A stretch of 38,085 bases of DNA, taken from DALYDK01 sp964477125. GTDB taxonomy: Bacteria; Patescibacteriota; Saccharimonadia; Saccharimonadales; CAIOMD01. The position numbers and the translations under genes were made by a program. The notes under the pieces were generated by a model, which was not told the origin of the DNA, ran no database searches, and worked only from the letters and a program-made list of their open reading frames with translations. Shown in pieces: positions 1-7,649 of this stretch (the first letter of the stretch is position 1; each line of letters starts with the position of its first letter). The stretch covers positions 1-38,085 of the forward strand of contig CAYZCZ010000006.1 of the NCBI GenBank assembly GCA_964477125.1. Reading direction: 5' to 3'.

Positions 1-959
1 AAACTGTTAATTCTTGAATTTAGTACCTCTAACATATCTTCTATGGTTTCGCTTCTAACAAGTTTATCTCGAAAAGCAGATGCATTTTGGGTGGCATGAA
101 TATAAACTTTGGCCATGCGCTTTAAACTTTGCCAGTTACGTTCACGGTTTTGGTATGTATTAGCAAAAAGCTCTATATGTTTTTGATAAATTTGCAGTTT
201 TTCTATCTCTGATAGCTTTTCCCAATGACTGTCCTTGGAGAATATGTATGGATCGGTAAAAATGGCCCTACCAATCATAACTCCATCAACACCAGTTTGC
301 TTGGCTAATAGCTCGCCATGTTGGCGCGACTCAACGTCTCCATTGCCTACAATAAGTGTTTTAGGGGCTATTTTATCTCGTATTTCACGAACTTTTTTTA
401 TATCGTTCCACCTGGCAGGAACTTTGCTGAGTTCTTTTGTTGTACGTCCGTGAACAGTTAAAAGGTCGATATCTTGATTTAGTATAAATTCAGGCCAGCT
501 AAAATCTACTTCGTTAAATCCTGTTCGTATTTTTACACTAACTGGTATTTGGCCATTTACCCCTTTTTTCACAGAGCTTATTATTTGGCCTGCTAAATCA
601 CGATTATTTATTAATGCCGAGCAACAGCCGTTTTTTACAACTGACTTATCTGGGCATCCCATATTAATATCTACACCAGCAAAACCCATTTCCACAAGCT
701 CGCTGGCAACTTTTTCATAGTTTACGGGTGTTTTGCCCCATATTTGAGCAATAACGGGTGTATTTGTTTTTTCCAGCCACAGCTTATGTATAATTCGTTT
801 ACGACCCCTACTTTGTAGGCCATCTACATTAACAAATTCAGTAAAATATACGTCAGGGGGAGCGAGGCTACCAATTACTTGCCTAAAAACAATATCCGTA
901 ACATCGTCCATTGGCGCCAATACAAAGAAAGGCTTAGTAATAATATTTAAATCGCTCAT
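1..959 (-). CDS. dus: tRNA-dihydrouridine synthase (C-terminus cut by window edge)
   Basis: FMN-dependent enzyme that reduces uridines in the D-loop of tRNA to dihydrouridine, in the cytoplasm. The reading frame starts at the ATG at 959-957 and stays open to the left edge, giving about 319 residues; the stop lies outside the window. The N-terminus has the family opening FVLAPMDDVTD, then the signature DINMGCPDKSVVKNGCCSAL with the catalytic Cys in NMGCP, then SVKIRTGF, LLTVHGRT and the phosphate-binding GNGDV and MIGRAIF of the TIM barrel. The helical tRNA-binding tail follows (RNWQSLKRMAKVYIHAT). A complete Dus is usually 310-350 residues, so little is missing. The start lies 18 bp after the stop of the 136-aa gene and has its own TATAAT at 967-972, so it may be transcribed separately as a leaderless message. 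No Shine-Dalgarno is visible. Family assignment is secure; the subfamily (DusB or other) is not decided. Confidence 0.93.
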   Translation of the reverse strand, partial: MSDLNIITKPFFVLAPMDDVTDIVFRQVIGSLAPPDVYFTEFVNVDGLQSRGRKRIIHKLWLEKTNTPVIAQIWGKTPVNYEKVASELVEMGFAGVDINMGCPDKSVVKNGCCSALINNRDLAGQIISSVKKGVNGQIPVSVKIRTGFNEVDFSWPEFILNQDIDLLTVHGRTTKELSKVPARWNDIKKVREIRDKIAPKTLIVGNGDVESRQHGELLAKQTGVDGVMIGRAIFTDPYIFSKDSHWEKLSEIEKLQIYQKHIELFANTYQNRERNWQSLKRMAKVYIHATQNASAFRDKLVRSETIEDMLEVLNSRINS

Positions 960-966
960 CTAGAAT

Positions 967-972
967 ATTATA
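967..972 (-). promoter_or_regulatory. -10 box directly before dus
   Basis: A perfect TATAAT on the minus strand ends 7 nt before the dus ATG. A start site about 7 nt after the box would fall on or beside the ATG, giving a leaderless message. No clear -35 box was seen, so this is suggestive only. Confidence 0.4.
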
Positions 973-977
973 TAACG

Positions 978-1388
978 CTAATTATATCCGGCTTGTTTTT
1001 CGCGCCAATCCAAATCACGACCTGGATCATTTGACAGTCCTTCAGCTTTTCCAAGATAATTTCTTAGACCATCTGCTTCGTCTCCTGTAATTAATCCAGC
1101 TTCAAGCGCACTATTAATCCGTTTATGTACTATATTTTTAATACGTCCATCTCGTATATCGGAATTATTAATCCAACGTTCTATTTTTTTTGCTGAATCA
1201 GAAGTAAATGCAATTTTTGAGTCTATGGGATGTATGGCTTTTTTACCCATAGCCTCCCTAACTTCATCAGAACCACGCCTAGCACTTCTTCTAGTTTCTT
1301 CTGTTGGAGGTAATATGCCGTCATTAATCGTATAATCGCCAGTTTCCATCCTTGGGTCATCACTATAATTTGGACCTTGTTTCGTCAT
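978..1388 (-). CDS. Small hydrophilic protein of unknown function (136 aa)
   Basis: I do not recognise this protein. It is soluble, charged and probably helical in its second half (KKIERWINNSDIRDGRI followed by KRINSALEAGLITGDEADGL), with a disordered-looking N-terminus rich in Asp, Arg, Ser and Thr. There is no signal peptide, membrane span or Cys cluster. It begins at the ATG at 1388-1386; a TGCTATAAT extended -10 box ends 6 nt upstream and there is no Shine-Dalgarno, which points to a leaderless message. It lies 32 bp after the ABC-2 permease and 18 bp before dus, all on the same strand. Its codon use and base composition look like those of its neighbours. Its reality rests on the open frame between two real genes and the well-placed -10 box. 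Confidence 0.7.
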   Translation of the reverse strand: MTKQGPNYSDDPRMETGDYTINDGILPPTEETRRSARRGSDEVREAMGKKAIHPIDSKIAFTSDSAKKIERWINNSDIRDGRIKNIVHKRINSALEAGLITGDEADGLRNYLGKAEGLSNDPGRDLDWREKQAGYN

Positions 1389-1394
1389 CTTTAT

Positions 1395-1403
1395 ATTATA
1401 GCA
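1395..1403 (-). promoter_or_regulatory. Extended -10 promoter of the 136-aa gene
   Basis: On the minus strand this reads TGCTATAAT, a perfect TATAAT with an upstream TGn extension. It ends 6 nt before the ATG at 1388, so the predicted start site coincides with the start codon (leaderless). The preceding bases contain a short direct repeat of AGTGCTA. Confidence 0.55.
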
Positions 1404-1420
1404 CTTTTAGCACTATTTGT

Positions 1421-2341
1421 CTATTCCCAGCGGAAGACGCGGAAGGCAATAAAATAGATTACTATGGCCCAAATGCTTAATAAGCCTACCTGAGGCAAAA
1501 TATCCATAAAACCCTTGCCTTCGGTTACTATTAACCTAATACCATCTATGACAGGTGTTAAAGGTAAGTAGTTGGAAACAGTTTGAAGCCACTCTGGCAT
1601 TAAAAACCTTGCAAAAAATGTACCAGACAAAAATATCATTGGAAAAGTAATAAGGTTAGCCAGTGGCGCCGCCTGACGTTCGTTTTTTGCCCATCCACCA
1701 ATAGCTAAACCTATGCCATAGATTGTGAAAATACTAAGCAAAACAAACAATATAAACGTTATATAACTACCTCTCATAGAGAGGTTAAATACAATTACCG
1801 ATACTATAAACATTATTGCAATAGCGACCAGGCCAATGGCCGACTGAGACATAACATTAGATATAAAATACTGAGAAACTCTAAGTGGTGTTGTATGTAA
1901 ACGGCGCAAAATACCCTGCTTTTTTAGTTCAGGGAAAACATTAATAGGGCCGAAAATACCAAGCGAAATAATAGCAAAGCCAAGTAAGCCCGCAAAAACA
2001 TAGTCAAATTGAGTTAAACTACTTTCTTTGGTAGAAATTAATTTAACNNNNNNNNNNNNNNNNNNNNNNNNNNNNNNNNNNNNNNNNNNNNNNNNNNNNN
2101 NNNNNNNNNNNNNNNNNNNNNNNNNNNNNNNNNNNNNNNNNNNNNNNGATATAGCACTATTTGAATCATTAACTAATGCCACTCGGAATGAAACGCTACC
2201 ACTACTCTTAAAAATACTACCGAATACAAACAAAAATATTAGCGGGAAAACGATTGTGAAAAACATGGCCAATTTATCCCTAAAAAATCTTTTGGTGTTA
2301 AGTTTTGCAAAAGTAATTACTGTATAAAAATATGTTTTCAT
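1421..2341 (-). CDS. ABC-2 type permease, interrupted by an assembly gap
   Basis: Membrane subunit of an ABC exporter (ABC-2/DrrB-YhfK class), acting in the cytoplasmic membrane with the ATPase encoded just upstream at 2345-3100. The N-terminus has the typical first span after KRFFRDKLAMFFTIVFPLIF. After it comes an extracytoplasmic segment beginning FRVALVNDSNSAI, which is where the 100-N gap falls. After the gap are about five spans, including the conserved FPELKKQGILRRLHTTPL and FPMIFLSGTFF ABC-2 motifs, ending in a last span before FRVFRWE. Family members of this shape usually have 360-380 residues, while the visible part plus 100 N gives 306. The gap probably hides more than 100 bp of the outer domain, although the two sides happen to be in frame. 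The start lies 3 bp after the ATPase stop, so the two are cotranscribed. Substrate unknown. Confidence 0.88.
   Translation of the reverse strand: MKTYFYTVITFAKLNTKRFFRDKLAMFFTIVFPLIFLFVFGSIFKSSGSVSFRVALVNDSNSAIXXXXXXXXXXXXXXXXXXXXXXXXXXXXXXXXXXVKLISTKESSLTQFDYVFAGLLGFAIISLGIFGPINVFPELKKQGILRRLHTTPLRVSQYFISNVMSQSAIGLVAIAIMFIVSVIVFNLSMRGSYITFILFVLLSIFTIYGIGLAIGGWAKNERQAAPLANLITFPMIFLSGTFFARFLMPEWLQTVSNYLPLTPVIDGIRLIVTEGKGFMDILPQVGLLSIWAIVIYFIAFRVFRWE
2048..2147. other. Assembly gap (100 N) inside the ABC-2 permease
   Basis: A run of exactly 100 N, the conventional placeholder for a scaffold join of unknown size. It falls in the extracytoplasmic region of the permease. Confidence 0.97.
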
Positions 2342-2344
2342 GGC

Positions 2345-3100
2345 TTAGTCTCGCAAATGTTTCCCTGTTAAATCAATAAAGACATCCTCTAAATTAGCCT
2401 GTTCAACATGCTGAGCTTTTTTAAAACCTCTTTTTAGCAACTGCTTAACTAAATTTTTAGGTGTATCTAAACTTATAATTTTTCCCTCATCCATTATTGC
2501 AACACGGTCACAAAGTACTTCAGCTTCTTCCAAATAGTGAGTAGTTAATATTACGGTTATTCCTTTTTTTTGGATTTTTTTAACTAATTCCCACAAATTA
2601 CGCCTAGCCTGTGGATCAAGCCCAGTTGTCGGTTCATCCATAAAAAATACTTTGGGGTTATGAACTAAAGAGGCTGCAATGCTAAGCCTTTGTTTTTGGC
2701 CTCCAGATAAATCCTCTACATAACTATCGGCTTTATCTGTTAGATCAACACTTTCCAACAAATCATTAGGATTAATTTTTTCACCGTAAGCGGCTGCAAA
2801 CATCTGTAATATTTCCTTAAGCTTTGATTTATCCTGAAAAGCCGCCGACTGAGGTTGAACACCAATAATATAACGAATTTTTTGTGGTTCCTTGGCAACA
2901 TCTAGGCCATTAACATGTACAAAGCCATTGTCTATTGGACGCATGGCTTCTATCATTTCAAGAGTTGTTGTCTTCCCTGCACCGTTTGGACCTAGTATCC
3001 CAAACACTTCACCTTTTTCAACTGAAAAGCTAATATTATCCACAACGACATTATCGCCATATTTTTTGGTAAGATTAGACACTTTAACAATTGAACTCAT
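2345..3100 (-). CDS. ABC transporter ATP-binding protein (drug/lipid exporter type)
   Basis: Nucleotide-binding subunit that powers the ABC-2 permease downstream (3-bp spacing). All canonical elements are present: Walker A GPNGAGKT at residues 37-44, Q-loop GVQPQ, signature LSGGQ at 131-135, Walker B VFFMDEP with Glu156, D-loop GLDP and the switch His188 in LTTHYLEEAE. At 251 residues it is slightly shorter than DrrA-type proteins (about 300), lacking most of the C-terminal extension. The ATG at 3100-3098 was chosen because the ABC domain starts a few residues later. A TGATAATAT box lies 6 nt before it and no Shine-Dalgarno is visible. The neighbour downstream confirms an exporter of the DrrAB/ABC-2 class, but the substrate cannot be read from the sequence. 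Confidence 0.94.
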   Translation of the reverse strand: MSSIVKVSNLTKKYGDNVVVDNISFSVEKGEVFGILGPNGAGKTTTLEMIEAMRPIDNGFVHVNGLDVAKEPQKIRYIIGVQPQSAAFQDKSKLKEILQMFAAAYGEKINPNDLLESVDLTDKADSYVEDLSGGQKQRLSIAASLVHNPKVFFMDEPTTGLDPQARRNLWELVKKIQKKGITVILTTHYLEEAEVLCDRVAIMDEGKIISLDTPKNLVKQLLKRGFKKAQHVEQANLEDVFIDLTGKHLRD

Positions 3101-3106
3101 ACAATA

Positions 3107-3115
3107 ATATTATCA
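3107..3115 (-). promoter_or_regulatory. Possible extended -10 before the ABC ATPase
   Basis: The minus strand reads TGATAATAT, a TGn extension with a 4/6 match to TATAAT, ending 6 nt before the ATG. It would give a leaderless message. Match quality is modest. Confidence 0.35.
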
Positions 3116-3123
3116 CGCAAATT

Positions 3124-3152
3124 AAAAAAGCTGCCTCGTTATGAGACAGCTT
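3124..3152 (-). terminator. Rho-independent terminator of the 65-aa gene
   Basis: Read on the minus strand: a 10-bp stem (3152-3143 with 3137-3128, one mismatch) around a 5-nt loop, followed by TTTTTT at 3129-3124. It lies 20 bp after the stop of the 65-aa gene and separates it from the ABC exporter. Confidence 0.85.
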
Positions 3153-3171
3153 CTTTGATAAACAAATCTAA

Positions 3172-3369
3172 TTACTTATCACGCTTAACAGTTAGAAAAC
3201 CGTTTCGTGGGTTTTCATTTACGCTCATACCACTTGGTAGATCACAAGCTTCTGGACGTACGTCTTTACTGAAGTAATAAATAGTTTGTTCTTTGCCGCC
3301 GCGTAGTACTACGGCCTTTGAGTTCAAATGATATGTTACACCTTTTGAATTTGTGTGATTGTATGCCAC
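3172..3369 (-). CDS. Conserved-looking 65-aa protein with strong expression signals
   Basis: A small soluble protein whose family I cannot name. I have the impression of similar short proteins in other CPR genomes but cannot check that here. It is basic, with alternating hydrophobic stretches that look like a small beta fold (VTYHLNSKAVVLR, then QTIYYFSKDVRP), one Cys and a Pro/Gly-rich turn before GFLTVKRDK. The start is a GTG at 3369-3367, chosen because a near-perfect AAGGAG Shine-Dalgarno sits 6-7 nt upstream. The promoter has a perfect TTGACA, and a clean terminator follows the stop. The gene is therefore a self-contained single-gene unit that is probably among the most highly expressed here. 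There is no signal peptide or membrane span. The upstream neighbour (3528) is divergent. Confidence 0.85.
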   Translation of the reverse strand: MAYNHTNSKGVTYHLNSKAVVLRGGKEQTIYYFSKDVRPEACDLPSGMSVNENPRNGFLTVKRDK

Positions 3370-3401
3370 GTTATTCTCCTTACTCTGTTAGTAGTACCCC
3401 T

Positions 3402-3430
3402 AAGATACCTCTGCAAATCGTAACTGTCAA
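3402..3430 (-). promoter_or_regulatory. Strong promoter of the 65-aa gene
   Basis: On the minus strand: TTGACA (3430-3425), 17 bp, TATCTT (3407-3402). The -35 box is perfect, the spacing ideal and the -10 box a 4/6 match. The predicted leader is about 27 nt and contains the AAGGAG ribosome site. Confidence 0.7.
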
Positions 3431-3458
3431 TATAAAATTATTTTTTACAGCAAAAAAC

Positions 3459-3488
3459 TTGCTAATGTTTATAGTGTTACGGTAAAAT
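3459..3488 (+). promoter_or_regulatory. Promoter of the 188-aa membrane protein
   Basis: TTGCTA (3459-3464), 18 bp, TAAAAT (3483-3488), matching 4/6 and 5/6 of consensus. The -10 box lies inside a small inverted repeat, GGTAA-AA-TTACC (3481-3492). The leader is about 33 nt and holds a GAGGTG ribosome site at 3516-3521. Confidence 0.5.
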
Positions 3489-3527
3489 TACCTGTACAGC
3501 ATTAATAATATAAACGAGGTGTTTAAA

Positions 3528-4094
3528 ATGAATGATTATTTGAATCGTGCGGGTCGACCTGCAACACAATCAGCGGCTAGAGTAGTAAATGACCAACAAC
3601 CAGTTGTTCAAGGTGGCGGACAAGCCCCAAAGAAGAAAAAAGTAAACTTAAGCCTTAGTAAAATTTTGGCAATAGTAGTAGCCGTGGTACTAGTAGCCCT
3701 AGTCGTTGGCGGAGCCTACTATACATTAGTAGCTAATAAAGATGGTATTTCAAGTAAAATCCAGACTGATAAATACCAGGCGGTTTTCCTAAACAGTGCT
3801 GATGGTCAGGTTTATTTTGGAAAACTAAAAGTACTAAATGATAAGTACTATGAACTAAGTAGCATCTACTACGTACGTGTTGAACAAGTTCAACCAGATA
3901 AAAACAATAGCCAAACCAAGCAGAATATTTCTCTAGCTAAATTAGGTAATGAAATACACGGCCCACAAGATGTAATGTACATTAATCGTGACTCCGTAAT
4001 GTTCTGGGAGAACCTAAAAGATGACGGTCAGGTTGTAAAAGCAATCAATGACTACCTAAAGAATGGTCAAAAGCCAGCAACCACTAATCCATAG
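3528..4094 (+). CDS. Single-span membrane protein of unknown function (188 aa)
   Basis: I do not recognise a named family. Layout: a cytoplasmic, low-complexity N-terminus (about 43 residues, Gln/Ala/Pro-rich, ending in a KKKK patch), one transmembrane helix (about residues 45-68, ILAIVVAVVLVALVVGGAYY), then about 115 residues outside the membrane. The outer part has two repeated-looking beta segments (YQAVFLNSADGQVYFGKL and YYELSSIYYVRVEQV). The ATG at 3528 is preferred over an in-frame GTG at 3519 because that GTG is itself part of the GAGGTG Shine-Dalgarno, which is spaced 6 nt from the ATG. The N-in topology and positive patch fit an anchored exported protein. The gene stands alone: it has its own promoter, and the hairpin at 4112-4156 follows its stop. 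Confidence 0.85.
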   Translation: MNDYLNRAGRPATQSAARVVNDQQPVVQGGGQAPKKKKVNLSLSKILAIVVAVVLVALVVGGAYYTLVANKDGISSKIQTDKYQAVFLNSADGQVYFGKLKVLNDKYYELSSIYYVRVEQVQPDKNNSQTKQNISLAKLGNEIHGPQDVMYINRDSVMFWENLKDDGQVVKAINDYLKNGQKPATTNP

Positions 4095-4111
4095 TTAACT
4101 ACTAACTATTA

Positions 4112-4156
4112 GATAACAAAACATCCCCGCCAGGGGATGTTTTGTTTTGTTATCTA
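4112..4156. terminator. Bidirectional terminator between convergent genes
   Basis: An 11-bp perfect stem (4118-4128 with 4133-4143, loop GCCA) whose core is CATCCCC/GGGGATG. It is flanked by A-rich sequence on the left and TTTTGTTTTGTT on the right, so it can stop transcripts from either side. It lies between the stops at 4094 (plus) and 4159 (minus). Confidence 0.85.
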
Positions 4157-4158
4157 AA

Positions 4159-4764
4159 CTAACTAAGGTAGGACTTAATAACAAAGCCAAAAATCAATCG
4201 TACTACTAACAAAACGGTAAATAGTACGGTCAAAACCAGGCTTATACCGGCAATATCTGGAGACCATTTTGGGCTAGCAAAGTCAAAAGTATATAAGTCT
4301 TTAGGTGGAAAATTAATCTCTGACAACTGGCCACCGTGTTCAGCTACATATATTTGAATACAGTTTACCCTCTCAGTTAAAGTAGGTGAAGTTTGCTCAC
4401 AGTTGGCTTGAGCTTTTGTATATATATCAGGTTGCCCTGAAGCAGTTAATCTGGCTTGCTGTTCAGTTATATATTTGTTGTACCTACTTGCCAGTTGAAT
4501 GGGCAACTCGCTAGAGTCTCCAGTCCGCATATTAGTATTCATATGACTAAAAACATGTGTTCTAAGGTCGGTTAGTGCCTTTTCTACATCACCGCCCGAT
4601 TCATCTATCTTTATAACAGTCTCTTTAAGTTGTAACATTCTAATATTGTTCTGCCTTAAGGCAAAGATAGAAAGTAGCCCAAAAATAATTAAACCAGAAA
4701 TTATTATTAATAAAGAAATAGTTCTATATTTATGCCATAGTCCGTAAAGTTTATGTTTTTCCAT
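4159..4764 (-). CDS. Two-span membrane protein of unknown function (201 aa)
   Basis: No family recognised. There is one membrane helix near the N-terminus (about residues 16-36, SLLIIISGLIIFGLLSIFAL) and one near the C-terminus (about 172-195, ISLVLTVLFTVLLVVRLIFGF). The roughly 135 residues between them face outside in an N-in/C-in topology. The loop is rich in charged residues, starts with a helical segment (RQNNIRMLQLKETVIKIDES) and holds two Cys (in QANCEQTSPTLTERVNCIQI) that could form a disulfide. That is notable because a DsbA-like enzyme is encoded at 12847. It starts 4 bp after the MFS gene stop and so is its operon partner; a shared function is possible but unproven. Confidence 0.82.
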   Translation of the reverse strand: MEKHKLYGLWHKYRTISLLIIISGLIIFGLLSIFALRQNNIRMLQLKETVIKIDESGGDVEKALTDLRTHVFSHMNTNMRTGDSSELPIQLASRYNKYITEQQARLTASGQPDIYTKAQANCEQTSPTLTERVNCIQIYVAEHGGQLSEINFPPKDLYTFDFASPKWSPDIAGISLVLTVLFTVLLVVRLIFGFVIKSYLS

Positions 4765-4768
4765 GTGT

Positions 4769-5977
4769 TTATGATTTTAGCGCAGGAAAGCGCTGAGTTA
4801 AAATCCCCAATGAACAGAATGCACCTACAACAAATAACCACTTAAGAAGATCTACATCGTTAGTAATGTAAAATGATGCGATATAAGCACCAACCCAAAA
4901 AACTAGCAAACCAAGCATCCTAAAAGTATCAAAAAGAGTTATATAAATAATTCTATACCCGGGAACACTATCTGCTGAATCATACAATCCTTTGCTAAAT
5001 GGCATTCGATAACTGGCAGTCATTGGTTCGTTAATAAAGCTAATTGCAAATGCCTGGAATGTAGTACTCACAAATGGCCGTAAAAGATGCACTATTGCAT
5101 TACTTATAGTCCCAATTTTAAGCATTATGCCCCCCTTATGCTTATCTATTAATTTACCAATTAAATATATTGCAATTAAAGCTACAGCCGTACTTAATGA
5201 TACCAATAGACCAATAGCCGCGAAGGTGTTTTGCTGAAATACAGCAAGTGCAATAAAAATAGGCCAAATAACTACACTAACTACATTTTCTACCCCAAAA
5301 AAACCAGCTGATATAAAATCCCATTTGTGCCTTCGCCACGGGAAACCCTTTAGTATAATTTTTTGATTAACTTTAGTAGGTTCTGCCGACATAAATATTG
5401 GTACTAAAGACCCTGCCATAACAATAATTGCAATAATAATTGTAGCCTTTGGGTTATAAAAACTGGCCACTAAGCCACCGACTAATGGACCAACAGAAGA
5501 TCCAATCCGTTCACATATGGTTATGAAACTGAGCTCTTTTCCGCCGTGCTCCGTATGCTTAACCTTCGAAAAGTCTACTTGTATAGCAATGTTGTATAAA
5601 GCGTAAGACAACGAGCCTAAAATGCCCAAGAGGGCTAATGGCCAGTTTAATGACTCTATACTAACTAATACTGCCAAATATACAATCTGCACTATAGTTC
5701 CAAGTGCCATTGTGTGTTTTGGACCTAATATAGCTACACTTTTTGCAGCGACGTAGGAAAATACAGGCCTGGATGCGGCCCAGACTATCTGCATAGCAAA
5801 TATTGTCTGTAAGCTATATCCAAGTTTTAATAGATAAATAGGTACAAAAATACCAACTACACTCATGGCCAAAGAACGCATGAACTCACTGGCATATAGT
5901 TCGCTTAATTCATCGAACCCTACATGTCGCCAAAAATGACGAGGTTCTAGTAGCTTTTTAATTAATTTTTGGACCAT
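4769..5977 (-). CDS. MFS-type transporter (402 aa, about 12 TM)
   Basis: Integral membrane protein of the major facilitator type. The pattern of about 12 hydrophobic spans is clear, with a first pair after SEFMRSLAMSVVGIFVPIYL, a mid-protein hydrophilic loop (EPTKVNQKIILKGFPWRRHK, about residues 198-217) separating the two halves, and a GPLVGGLVASF glycine motif. The canonical MFS motif A in loop 2-3 is degenerate (AAKSVAILGPKHTMAL), while loop 8-9 has GKLIDKHKGG. The gene begins at the ATG at 5977, about 21 nt after a perfect extended -10 box, and is divergent from the Mur ligase gene. Substrate unknown. A link to cell-wall precursors is only hinted at by the divergent Mur ligase. Confidence 0.82.
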   Translation of the reverse strand: MVQKLIKKLLEPRHFWRHVGFDELSELYASEFMRSLAMSVVGIFVPIYLLKLGYSLQTIFAMQIVWAASRPVFSYVAAKSVAILGPKHTMALGTIVQIVYLAVLVSIESLNWPLALLGILGSLSYALYNIAIQVDFSKVKHTEHGGKELSFITICERIGSSVGPLVGGLVASFYNPKATIIIAIIVMAGSLVPIFMSAEPTKVNQKIILKGFPWRRHKWDFISAGFFGVENVVSVVIWPIFIALAVFQQNTFAAIGLLVSLSTAVALIAIYLIGKLIDKHKGGIMLKIGTISNAIVHLLRPFVSTTFQAFAISFINEPMTASYRMPFSKGLYDSADSVPGYRIIYITLFDTFRMLGLLVFWVGAYIASFYITNDVDLLKWLFVVGAFCSLGILTQRFPALKS

Positions 5978-6004
5978 ATTTTTATATTTTTACTTTGTAA
6001 TTTT

Positions 6005-6013
6005 ATTATATCA
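6005..6013 (-). promoter_or_regulatory. Extended -10 promoter of the MFS gene
   Basis: The minus strand reads TGATATAAT: a perfect TATAAT with TGn extension, about 28 nt before the ATG. No good -35 is visible, as is usual for extended -10 promoters. The same AT-rich stretch must also serve the divergent Mur ligase gene. Confidence 0.55.
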
Positions 6014-6032
6014 GACTTTTAAGGTACGATTT

Positions 6033-7325
6033 ATGCGTATGCATATATATTTTTCAGGAATCGGTGGTGCTGGCATCGGCCCGCTAGCATTAATAGCAAA
6101 AGAAGCTGGCTTTGATGTTAGTGGCTCAGACAAAAAAAATAGTAGCTATATAAAATACTTGGCCTCAAAAGGTATAACTGCCCATATTGGTCAAGAAAAT
6201 GATAGTTATATTAGCCAACTACATTCAAATAAACCGATAGATTGGTTTGTTTATAGCTCTGCTTTGCCACTAGAAAAACCCAATCATCCAGAAATATTGT
6301 TCACTAAAGCAAACAATATTAAATCTACTAAAAGAGATGAGTTCCTTAGCTATTTTTTAAATATTAAGAACCTAAAGCTAATTGCAGTAGCCGGCACCCA
6401 TGGTAAAACAACCACAACTGGTATGTTAATTTGGCTTTTTAAAAAATTAAATATACCAGTTAGTTACTCAATTGGGGCTAAAACAACTTTTTGTGAAATG
6501 GGCGAATATAATAAAGAGGCTGAATATTTTATATATGAATGTGATGAATTTGATAGAAACTTTTTGTCCTTTAAACCCTATAGGTCAATTATTGCTAGCG
6601 TTGATTGGGATCACCATGAAATTTACCCAACACGGGATAATTATAAAGAGGCTTTTAGGCAATTTATTAAGCAAAGCGATAAAACCTATCTATATTGTAA
6701 AGATGAAGAATACCTGAACATTTCAAATAACGAAGCTATTGTAGAAATAAAAGATGAAGATAGCTTAATAAAGATGGTTACTTTGGCAGGTCTCCATAAT
6801 AGAAGAAATGCCACCTTATGCGTTAAGCTGGTTTCTGAATTATCTAATATCAATAATAGTAAAATAGTAAAACTAATAAATGAATTTCCTGGGACATCAC
6901 GTCGTTTTGAAAACATTTGCACCAATGTTTATTCAGATTATGCGCATACTCCTGAAGAAATTGAAGCTACTATGCAACTTGCTAGCGAGCTATCTAATAA
7001 TATTGTTGCCATATACGAACCGCTAACAGATAGAAGACAACATTTTGCTAAAGATGGCTATAAAAACGTCTTTAATAAAGCCGGCAAGGTGTATTGGTTA
7101 CCCAGTTATTTAGCTAGAGAAGATCCTAATGACTCTATAATAGAACCTACCGAGTTAATTAAAGGTATAACGAATAAAGAAATTGTGGAAGTATCTTCTA
7201 TGGGATCTGATTTAGAAAACAAGGTCATTAAACACCTTAATGATGGTCAATTAGTAGTATTTTTGGCTGGCGGAGGTGGTGGTAGCCTTGATGATTGGGT
7301 AAGAGAAAAATTTACAGTTAATTAA
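6033..7325 (+). CDS. murC: Mur ligase, UDP-N-acetylmuramate--L-alanine ligase type
   Basis: ATP-dependent ligase that adds the first amino acid, L-Ala, to UDP-MurNAc in cytoplasmic peptidoglycan precursor synthesis. Three Mur domains are visible. The N-terminal Rossmann-like UDP-binding domain has SGIGGAGIGPLAL (residues 8-20) and VSGSDKK. The central ATPase has the P-loop GTHGKTTTTG at 121-130 and the acidic YECDEFDRNF. The C-terminal domain has YSDYAHTPEEI and YEPLTDRR. At 430 residues it is slightly shorter than usual MurC (450-490). The GIGG start and GSD motif favour MurC over MurD/E/F; the related recycling ligase Mpl cannot be fully excluded. The ATG at 6033 has AAGG 8 nt upstream; a second ATG at 6039 is also possible. 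Its 3' end overlaps a convergent gene by 8 bp. Confidence 0.85.
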   Translation: MRMHIYFSGIGGAGIGPLALIAKEAGFDVSGSDKKNSSYIKYLASKGITAHIGQENDSYISQLHSNKPIDWFVYSSALPLEKPNHPEILFTKANNIKSTKRDEFLSYFLNIKNLKLIAVAGTHGKTTTTGMLIWLFKKLNIPVSYSIGAKTTFCEMGEYNKEAEYFIYECDEFDRNFLSFKPYRSIIASVDWDHHEIYPTRDNYKEAFRQFIKQSDKTYLYCKDEEYLNISNNEAIVEIKDEDSLIKMVTLAGLHNRRNATLCVKLVSELSNINNSKIVKLINEFPGTSRRFENICTNVYSDYAHTPEEIEATMQLASELSNNIVAIYEPLTDRRQHFAKDGYKNVFNKAGKVYWLPSYLAREDPNDSIIEPTELIKGITNKEIVEVSSMGSDLENKVIKHLNDGQLVVFLAGGGGGSLDDWVREKFTVN

Positions 7326-7647
7326 TACCTATACCCTGGTAGTCTACAACAGGATCCTGATAATCTTTTTCATTGTTTATAGACCCTGTATTTTTACCTA
7401 AATTTTCGGTAAATTTTTCAATATCTGATGATTGAATAGGGCTTGTGGTGTCATACCCACTTAAATCAGACTCGGAAGTTGCTTTTATGCCATTTTGAAT
7501 CTGTTTGACTGTTTGATATGCTCCCGACCTTAAGAACATACTAGTCGTAATAACCACCATTGTAGAAGCAATTATTAGAACTATTATTAGTGTGACTACT
7601 GGATTTGATACGTCTATACGCTTCTCTATAAAATTTTGACCATCCAT
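7318..7647 (-). CDS. Small one-span membrane protein (109 aa)
   Basis: Unknown. It has a single transmembrane helix near the N-terminus (about residues 16-38, VVTLIIVLIIASTMVVITTSMF) and a hydrophilic, Ser/Asp/Asn-rich tail of about 70 residues without Cys. It begins 2 bp after the stop of the 207-aa gene and is the last member of a three-gene envelope cluster (10300 down to 7318). AAGGAAGG lies about 13 nt upstream, inside the preceding gene. Its last 8 bp overlap the end of the convergent Mur ligase gene, so there is no room for a terminator between them. Confidence 0.78.
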   Translation of the reverse strand: MDGQNFIEKRIDVSNPVVTLIIVLIIASTMVVITTSMFLRSGAYQTVKQIQNGIKATSESDLSGYDTTSPIQSSDIEKFTENLGKNTGSINNEKDYQDPVVDYQGIGIN

Positions 7648-7649
7648 AT

